The position numbers were made by a program, and so were the translations under genes. Below, piece after piece: positions 59,537-64,000 of a stretch of DNA of 64,000 nt. Origin of the DNA: Nocardioides sp. S5. Lineage in GTDB: Bacteria > Actinomycetota > Actinomycetes > Propionibacteriales > Nocardioidaceae. The DNA lies in assembly GCF_017310035.1 (NCBI RefSeq), contig NZ_CP022296.1, positions 2,480,001 through 2,544,000 of the forward strand. The letters are read 5' to 3'. Position 1 is the first letter of the stretch; each line of letters starts with the position of its first letter. The notes under the pieces were generated by a model that was not told where the DNA came from, searched no databases, and worked only from the letters and a program-made list of their open reading frames with translations.

Positions 59537-60211
59537 ATGACCAGCACCACCACGAGGAACGGTAGGAGCGTCGAGCGTGGGTCGACACCGACCTCCCCTC
59601 CGCCGGTCCCGCCTCCCAAGCTCCGTCGCAGGCCAGCCTTGGTGGCGGGGGCCGTCGCCGCTATTTGTCTCGGGGCACTGCTCGCTGCCTGGGCGTGGAC
59701 GTCGACCACGAACACGCAGGAGGTCCTGGTCGCGCGGTCCACCATCGAGCGCGGCTCACTGATCACGGAAGACGACCTAGCGCAGGTCCGGATCAGTGCT
59801 GATCCAGCCCTGTCCCCCGTGGCTGCCTCCGCGTTCGATGACCTTGTCGGGAAGCGGGCCGCGCTCGACATCGCTGAAGGCGCGCTGATCACTGCTGGGG
59901 CCACCACCACGGAGACGATTCCCGAGGACGGGGCTTCGATCGTCGGGGTTGCCCTCTCGCCAGCCCAGTCACCGGGAATGGCGCTGCAGGCCGGAGACCG
60001 CGTCCGGGTCGTGGTCACCCCACCCCCCGGTGGTGAGCAGTCGTCAGGACCTCCGGCGTTCAACGATGCCGAGGTCGTGGAGGTCAACTACGACTCCGAG
60101 AGCGGCGTCTTGGTCGTCGACGTCCTGGTCCCGCATGCAGACGCCACGGTGCTCGCCGCACGTGCCGCCACCGGCAACGTCGCGCTCATCCTTGATTCCC
60201 GGGAGAGGTGA
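59537..60211 (+). CDS. SAF-domain (CpaB/RcpC-like) membrane protein
   Basis: 224 residues. Pro-rich cytoplasmic start, one helix (about 35-54), then a SAF domain (VLVARSTIERGSLITEDDLAQVRI...GKRAALDIAEGALIT) and a second beta domain (AGDRVRVVVTPPP). CpaB/RcpC proteins assemble Flp/Tad pilus channels. It heads the operon SAF-cpaE-cpaF-tadB-tadC. Confidence 0.82.
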   Translation: MTSTTTRNGRSVERGSTPTSPPPVPPPKLRRRPALVAGAVAAICLGALLAAWAWTSTTNTQEVLVARSTIERGSLITEDDLAQVRISADPALSPVAASAFDDLVGKRAALDIAEGALITAGATTTETIPEDGASIVGVALSPAQSPGMALQAGDRVRVVVTPPPGGEQSSGPPAFNDAEVVEVNYDSESGVLVVDVLVPHADATVLAARAATGNVALILDSRER

Positions 60212-60215
60212 GGTC

Positions 60216-60977
60216 GTGGCCGTCATCGCGCTCACCTCGGCGTCCGGGTCGCCGGGTGTCACCACGACCGCGCTGGGCCTGTCGCTCCTCTGGCCGCGAC
60301 CTGTGTTGCTGGTCGAGGCCGATCCGACGGGGGGCTCGGGGGTTCTAGCCGGCTTCTTCCGCGGCTCACGGGAGTACGACTCAGGACTGATCGAGCTCGC
60401 CTTGTCGTCGCACGACATCACCGACGCGCTACCGGGGGTGGTCCAGCGGATTGAAGGCTTAGCGGCGGGGTTCATCGCTGGCACCCGTTCGCACGCTCAG
60501 TCCGCGGGCCTGCGCGACCTGTGGCAGCCACTGGCGGGAGCGTTGGCCGATCTCGACGCCACTGGTCAGGACGTGATCGTCGACGCCGGACGTCTCGGTC
60601 TGGTCGGGGCGCCCGAACCGCTGCTCGCGAACGCAGACGTGTCTCTCCTTGTCGCCCGGACCACACTCCCAGCCCTGGCTGCGGCGCGATCGTGGTCTGA
60701 GACGGTGCGCAAGGCCGCCGCATGGCGTGATGCATGCGTCCTGCTCGTGGGTGAGGGCCAGCCCTACTCCCGCAAGGAAGTGGCGTCCGTGCTGGGGCTG
60801 CCGGTGGTGGGTGCTGTCGCCGACGACAGGGACGCCGCCGCTGTCTACCACCGTGGAGCCGCTCCCCCACGCCGCTTCGATACCGGTCCGCTCGTACGGA
60901 GTCTGCGTGCGGCAATCGAGGCGATCCAGGCACGCATCGCCAGCAAGCGCGGCGAGCTGGCGGAGGCCACTCGATGA
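60216..60977 (+). CDS. CpaE/MinD-like ATPase-fold protein with altered P-loop
   Basis: 253 residues of the ParA/MinD fold. The P-loop reads ASGSPGVTTTALGL, lacking both the signature and the catalytic Lys of deviant Walker A motifs; VLLVEADPTGGSG is the second motif and DVIVDAGRLG the third. It may bind nucleotide weakly or serve as a structural partner of CpaF. GTG at 60216; coupled to cpaF by ATGA overlap. Confidence 0.8.
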   Translation: MAVIALTSASGSPGVTTTALGLSLLWPRPVLLVEADPTGGSGVLAGFFRGSREYDSGLIELALSSHDITDALPGVVQRIEGLAAGFIAGTRSHAQSAGLRDLWQPLAGALADLDATGQDVIVDAGRLGLVGAPEPLLANADVSLLVARTTLPALAAARSWSETVRKAAAWRDACVLLVGEGQPYSRKEVASVLGLPVVGAVADDRDAAAVYHRGAAPPRRFDTGPLVRSLRAAIEAIQARIASKRGELAEATR

Positions 60978-62452
60978 TCAGCCGGGCTGAGATCGACACC
61001 CCCGTCGAGGCGGCCGACGTCGCCAAGCTGCCGCTGTTCGCGCAACCCATCCCGCCGCTTGAAGGCCCCGTGGTTGGACGTGAGCCGGTAGGCCTTAGCC
61101 CCCCGGATCCGTCAGAAGCACCGAACCTCGACTGGGGTTTGGTGGCCGCACTGCGTGCTCAAGCGTCCGAGCAGCTGAGCCAGTCGATCGCTGCCGATCG
61201 TGCTCGTCTTGGTCCGGCATCGCAGCAGGAGCTCGGCCGCTCCATCGTGCTGGAACTGATCGACAGCGCACTGGCCGACGAGGTCAACGCCGGTGGCATG
61301 GCCTGGACGATCGCCCATCAGGACGCCATGGCCCGTGCGGTCTTCGACGCACTGTTCCGGCTCGGTCGTCTCCAGCCACTCGTGGACGACGACCGGGTTG
61401 AGAACATCATCATCACCGGGCACGACCGAGTCATGCTCGAGCTCATCGATGGTTCCCTGACCCGAGGAACAGCGGTCGCGGACTCCGACGAGGAGCTCAT
61501 CGACTTCCTGGTCTTCCTCGCCTCCCGCAGCGAGGTCAACGCCCGCGGCTTCTCCGAGGCCCAACCGAAGTTGCACCTACGCCTCGACGGCGGTGCGAGG
61601 CTCGCCGCCGCCGCGTGGGTGACACCTCGACCGTCGGTCGTGATACGCCGCCACCGCCTCATGAGCATCACCCTCGATGAGCTCGTCGACAGGGACATGC
61701 TGTCACCGGTCGCGGCCTCCTTCCTCCGCGCCGCCGTACGTGCTCGCAAGAGCATCGTCGTGTCCGGCAGTCAGGGAGCCGGCAAGACCACCCTCGTGCG
61801 CGCCTTGTGTGCAGAGATCGACCCGCTCGAGGCCATCGGAACCTTCGAGACCGAGTACGAGCTACACCTCCACGAGCTCGATCGCCACGAGGTCGTCCAC
61901 GCCTGGGAAGCCCGACCAGGCTCCGGCGAGCGAAGCCTCGACGGCAGGCAGGCCGGGGAGTTCACCCTCGACGAGGCGCTGGTCGACTCCTTCCGCTTCA
62001 ACCTGTCGCGCCAAATCGTCGGCGAGGTCCGAGGCAGGGAGATCTGGGCGATGATCAAGGCGATGGAGTCCGGGACCGGCTCCATCTCCACCACCCACGC
62101 CTCCGACGCGGTGGCAGCAGTCCGCAAGCTCGTCACCTGCGCGATGGAGGCCGGGCCCCACGTCACCCACGGCTTGGCGACCAGCAAGCTCGCCGCCACG
62201 ATCGACCTGATCGTGCACCTCGACCTGCGCACGACGGCCTCCGACGGGGCCTCCCATCGGCATCGTCAGATCGCCGAGATCATCGCCATCGAACCGGGTG
62301 AACGCGACACCGGCTACGCCACCACGCACGTCTTTACCCCCGACCGCAACGGTAGGGCCGCGCCAGCGGTGCTGCCCGACGCCTACCGGAGTCTTGCCGC
62401 GGACGGCTTCGATCTCTCCGGCTTCCTCGCCCAGCAGGACGCACGCTCATGA
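60974..62452 (+). CDS. CpaF/TadA/VirB11-like secretion ATPase
   Basis: 492 residues. An N-terminal all-alpha/PAS-like region, then the hexameric ATPase: Walker A GSQGAGKTTL near residue 265, Asp box and Walker B around QIVGEVRGREIWAMIKAMESG, and the His box STTHAS. Homologues power Flp pilus assembly or VirB11-type conjugation. The start overlaps the preceding stop. Confidence 0.92.
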   Translation: MISRAEIDTPVEAADVAKLPLFAQPIPPLEGPVVGREPVGLSPPDPSEAPNLDWGLVAALRAQASEQLSQSIAADRARLGPASQQELGRSIVLELIDSALADEVNAGGMAWTIAHQDAMARAVFDALFRLGRLQPLVDDDRVENIIITGHDRVMLELIDGSLTRGTAVADSDEELIDFLVFLASRSEVNARGFSEAQPKLHLRLDGGARLAAAAWVTPRPSVVIRRHRLMSITLDELVDRDMLSPVAASFLRAAVRARKSIVVSGSQGAGKTTLVRALCAEIDPLEAIGTFETEYELHLHELDRHEVVHAWEARPGSGERSLDGRQAGEFTLDEALVDSFRFNLSRQIVGEVRGREIWAMIKAMESGTGSISTTHASDAVAAVRKLVTCAMEAGPHVTHGLATSKLAATIDLIVHLDLRTTASDGASHRHRQIAEIIAIEPGERDTGYATTHVFTPDRNGRAAPAVLPDAYRSLAADGFDLSGFLAQQDARS

Positions 62453-63306
62453 TCGTCCTCGTCCCTGCACTTAGTGGCGCGCTGCTCGTGGCCGGGATCC
62501 TTGGACTCGTCGCCGGGCTACGACGCGTGGAGATGCCCGCAACCAAGCCATCGAGGGCGCGCTGGGTACGGCTCGGTGGTGTGTCCCGGCGAACGCGGAT
62601 CCTTCTGGCCGCGGGTGTGGTGTCCGGGCTGGTGGCATTCCTTATTACCGGGTGGGCCCTCGCCCTCGTCACCCTCCCGGTCGCTGTCCTCGGTCTGCCG
62701 ACCCTGCTCTCCTCGCCGCCCGCATCTGCTCGCATCCGCCGGCTGGAGGCGATGGAGGAATGGACCCGCGCCTTGTCCGGCGTACTGACGGTCGGCGTCG
62801 GTCTCGAGCAGGCCCTCGTGGCCACGTTGCGCTCGACCCCGGACGCGATCGCACCGGAGGTCACTCGCCTGGTGGCTCGGCTCCGCGCTCGCTGGGTCAC
62901 CGAGGACGCAATCCGTGCCTTCGCCGACGAGCTCAACGACGCCACCGGCGACCTCGTAGCAGCGAATCTGATCCTCGGTGCTCGCAGACGCGGCGCAGGG
63001 CTGGGAGCCGTGCTGGAAGGACTGGCCGAGTCGGTCGCAGCCGACGTACGCGCGCGCCGCCAGGTCGAGGCCGACCGAGCCAAGCCCCGCTCGACGGCAC
63101 GGTGGGTCACCATCATCAGCGTCGGGGTCCTCGTGATCCTCGCGGTTTCGGGGACCTACGTCGAGCCGTACCGCAGCCCGTTCGGTCAGATCATCCTCGC
63201 GGTCCTGCTCTCGGCCTACGTCGCCACACTCGTGTGGATGCGGCAGATGGCGATCGGTCGCCCACTTCCCCGCTTCCTCGACCACCAGCCGGGAGCGAAC
63301 CGATGA
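62449..63306 (+). CDS. TadB-like type II secretion F-domain membrane protein
   Basis: 285 residues. Two N-terminal helices, cytoplasmic T2SF domain (EAMEEWTRALSGVLTVGVGLEQALVATLRS...DLVAANLILGARRRGAGLGAVLEGLAESVAADV), and two helices at the end. Platform protein for the CpaF ATPase. ATGA overlaps on both sides. Confidence 0.85.
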   Translation: MIVLVPALSGALLVAGILGLVAGLRRVEMPATKPSRARWVRLGGVSRRTRILLAAGVVSGLVAFLITGWALALVTLPVAVLGLPTLLSSPPASARIRRLEAMEEWTRALSGVLTVGVGLEQALVATLRSTPDAIAPEVTRLVARLRARWVTEDAIRAFADELNDATGDLVAANLILGARRRGAGLGAVLEGLAESVAADVRARRQVEADRAKPRSTARWVTIISVGVLVILAVSGTYVEPYRSPFGQIILAVLLSAYVATLVWMRQMAIGRPLPRFLDHQPGANR

Positions 63307-64000
63307 CGACCGGGCTGCAGCTCGCGCTGCTCGCCGGAGCCATGGTCGGGCTGGGGCTCGTCCTCCTGACGGCCCGACTGAAGCCGGCCGAACCCGACCT
63401 CGCCGACGCCCTCCGCCGCCTGACGCCGACCCGCGCGCCGCGGACAGAGACGTCAGGACCTGCGGCCGCAGGCAAGGAACGCATCGGGGTCTGGGCGATC
63501 CGCGCACTCCCTCCCGGCGTGTGGGTCCGCACACCCACACGGGAGTTGGCGCTACTGCGCCTCCCGCTCGCACGGTTCTACGGGGACAAGATCGTCTTCG
63601 CGTTCTTCGGATTGCTCATCCCACCCCTCCTCGCCGCCTTCCTCGAGTTCCTCGACCTCGGGCTCCCGCTGACGATCCCCGCCTTCGCGTCCCTGGGGCT
63701 GGCCGTGGTGATGTTCTTCCTGCCCAACTACAACGCCATCGATGAGGCGAAGAAGGCACGTCTCGAGTTCACCCGCGCCCTCGGTGCCTACATCGAGCTC
63801 GTCGCTCTGGAGCGCAACAACGGCTCGGGTGTACGCCAGGCCATGGAGGCAGCGGCCGAGATCGGGGACTCCTGGGTCTTCCAACGCCTCAACGAAGAGC
63901 TGACGCGCTCCCGATGGTCAGGGCTCCCACCCTGGGAGGCCCTGCACACCCTGGCCGACGAGCTCGGACTCCCCGAGCTGGACGACTTCGCCGACATCAT
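63303..64000 (+). CDS. TadC-like type II secretion F-domain protein (cut by window end)
   Basis: At least 232 residues, open to the window edge. Helix at about 6-24, a basic linker, paired helices (IVFAFFGLLIPPLLAAFLEFL, LTIPAFASLGLAVVMFFL), then the T2SF domain EFTRALGAYIELVALERNNGSGVRQAMEAAAE. It is distinct from the preceding TadB, giving the usual TadB/TadC pair. ATG at 63303 overlaps the tadB stop. Confidence 0.85.
   Translation, partial: MTTGLQLALLAGAMVGLGLVLLTARLKPAEPDLADALRRLTPTRAPRTETSGPAAAGKERIGVWAIRALPPGVWVRTPTRELALLRLPLARFYGDKIVFAFFGLLIPPLLAAFLEFLDLGLPLTIPAFASLGLAVVMFFLPNYNAIDEAKKARLEFTRALGAYIELVALERNNGSGVRQAMEAAAEIGDSWVFQRLNEELTRSRWSGLPPWEALHTLADELGLPELDDFADI

Larger units (their letters stand above)
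31322..64000. mobile_element. Probable second, tandem integrative/conjugative element (partial)
   Basis: Inferred because the core at 31286-31321 is not joined to a tRNA body, so more integrated DNA should separate it from the intact tRNA-Pro. The stretch carries metal efflux, cytochrome maturation and copper genes, a MobF relaxase and a Tad-like secretion module, all common ICE content. No integrase or right end is seen, so they would lie beyond 64000. The left boundary could also be a later rearrangement. Confidence 0.5.

Noticed and set aside
1..64000. CRISPR arrays, rRNA genes and long tandem repeats
   Set aside because: None seen on reading both strands.

Overview
The window reads as high-GC actinobacterial DNA (very G+C-rich third positions, many GTG starts, 4-nt GTGA/ATGA gene overlaps, CopD-CtaG fusion, DUF3093, CmtR-type sensor). 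Gene content fits Nocardioides or a close relative. That assignment is inference; no rRNA or complete tRNA is present to confirm it.

Layout. (1) 1-4.5 kb looks like ordinary chromosome: a secreted sulfatase, a short PLP-dependent dehydratase, a secreted phospholipase D-like protein and a small membrane protein. (2) 4.6-31.3 kb is bounded by two direct 36-bp copies of a tRNA-Pro 3' end (4603-4638 and 31286-31321). It has an AlpA-type excisionase and a tyrosine integrase beside the right copy, and a 16-bp repeat just inside both ends. Its cargo is a large catabolic island. One divergent unit runs leftward: GntR regulator, two hotdog hydratase genes, U32-like protein, gamma-carbonic-anhydrase-like protein, FAD oxidase, succinate-semialdehyde-type dehydrogenase, Ldh-type dehydrogenase, Fe-alcohol dehydrogenase, a fused glycerate kinase/four-carbon acid sugar kinase and a hydroxyacid dehydrogenase. 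The other runs rightward: two CaiB-type CoA transferases, FlK-like thioesterase, tripartite tricarboxylate transporter, enoyl-CoA hydratase, two FAH-fold enzymes and a ketoglutarate-semialdehyde dehydrogenase. An IS481-family element (29946-31283) has inserted into the right attachment core with a 16-bp target duplication.

(3) 31.3-64 kb is probably a second, tandemly integrated element that continues beyond the window, because the second att core is not joined to a tRNA body. It carries metal efflux (CmtR-like sensor, three CDF pumps), a complete-looking System II cytochrome c maturation set (ResB, CcsB, CcdA, TlpA), a disulfide pair (DsbA, VKOR), copper genes (CopC, CopD-CtaG) and a BlaI/M56 regulatory pair. 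Four copies of an AT-rich palindrome TACTA-N7-TAGTA, plus a variant before blaI, sit upstream of these units and suggest one BlaI-type regulon. Further right are a MobF relaxase, a candidate oriT inverted repeat and a Tad-like module (SAF protein, CpaE-like, CpaF ATPase, TadB, TadC) that could form part of a conjugation apparatus.

The strongest new observations are the shared BlaI-type operators joining thiol, heme and copper functions on a mobile element, an unlisted 31-residue membrane protein between ccsB and copC, the tandem tRNA-Pro att arrangement, and the kinase fusion in the catabolic island.
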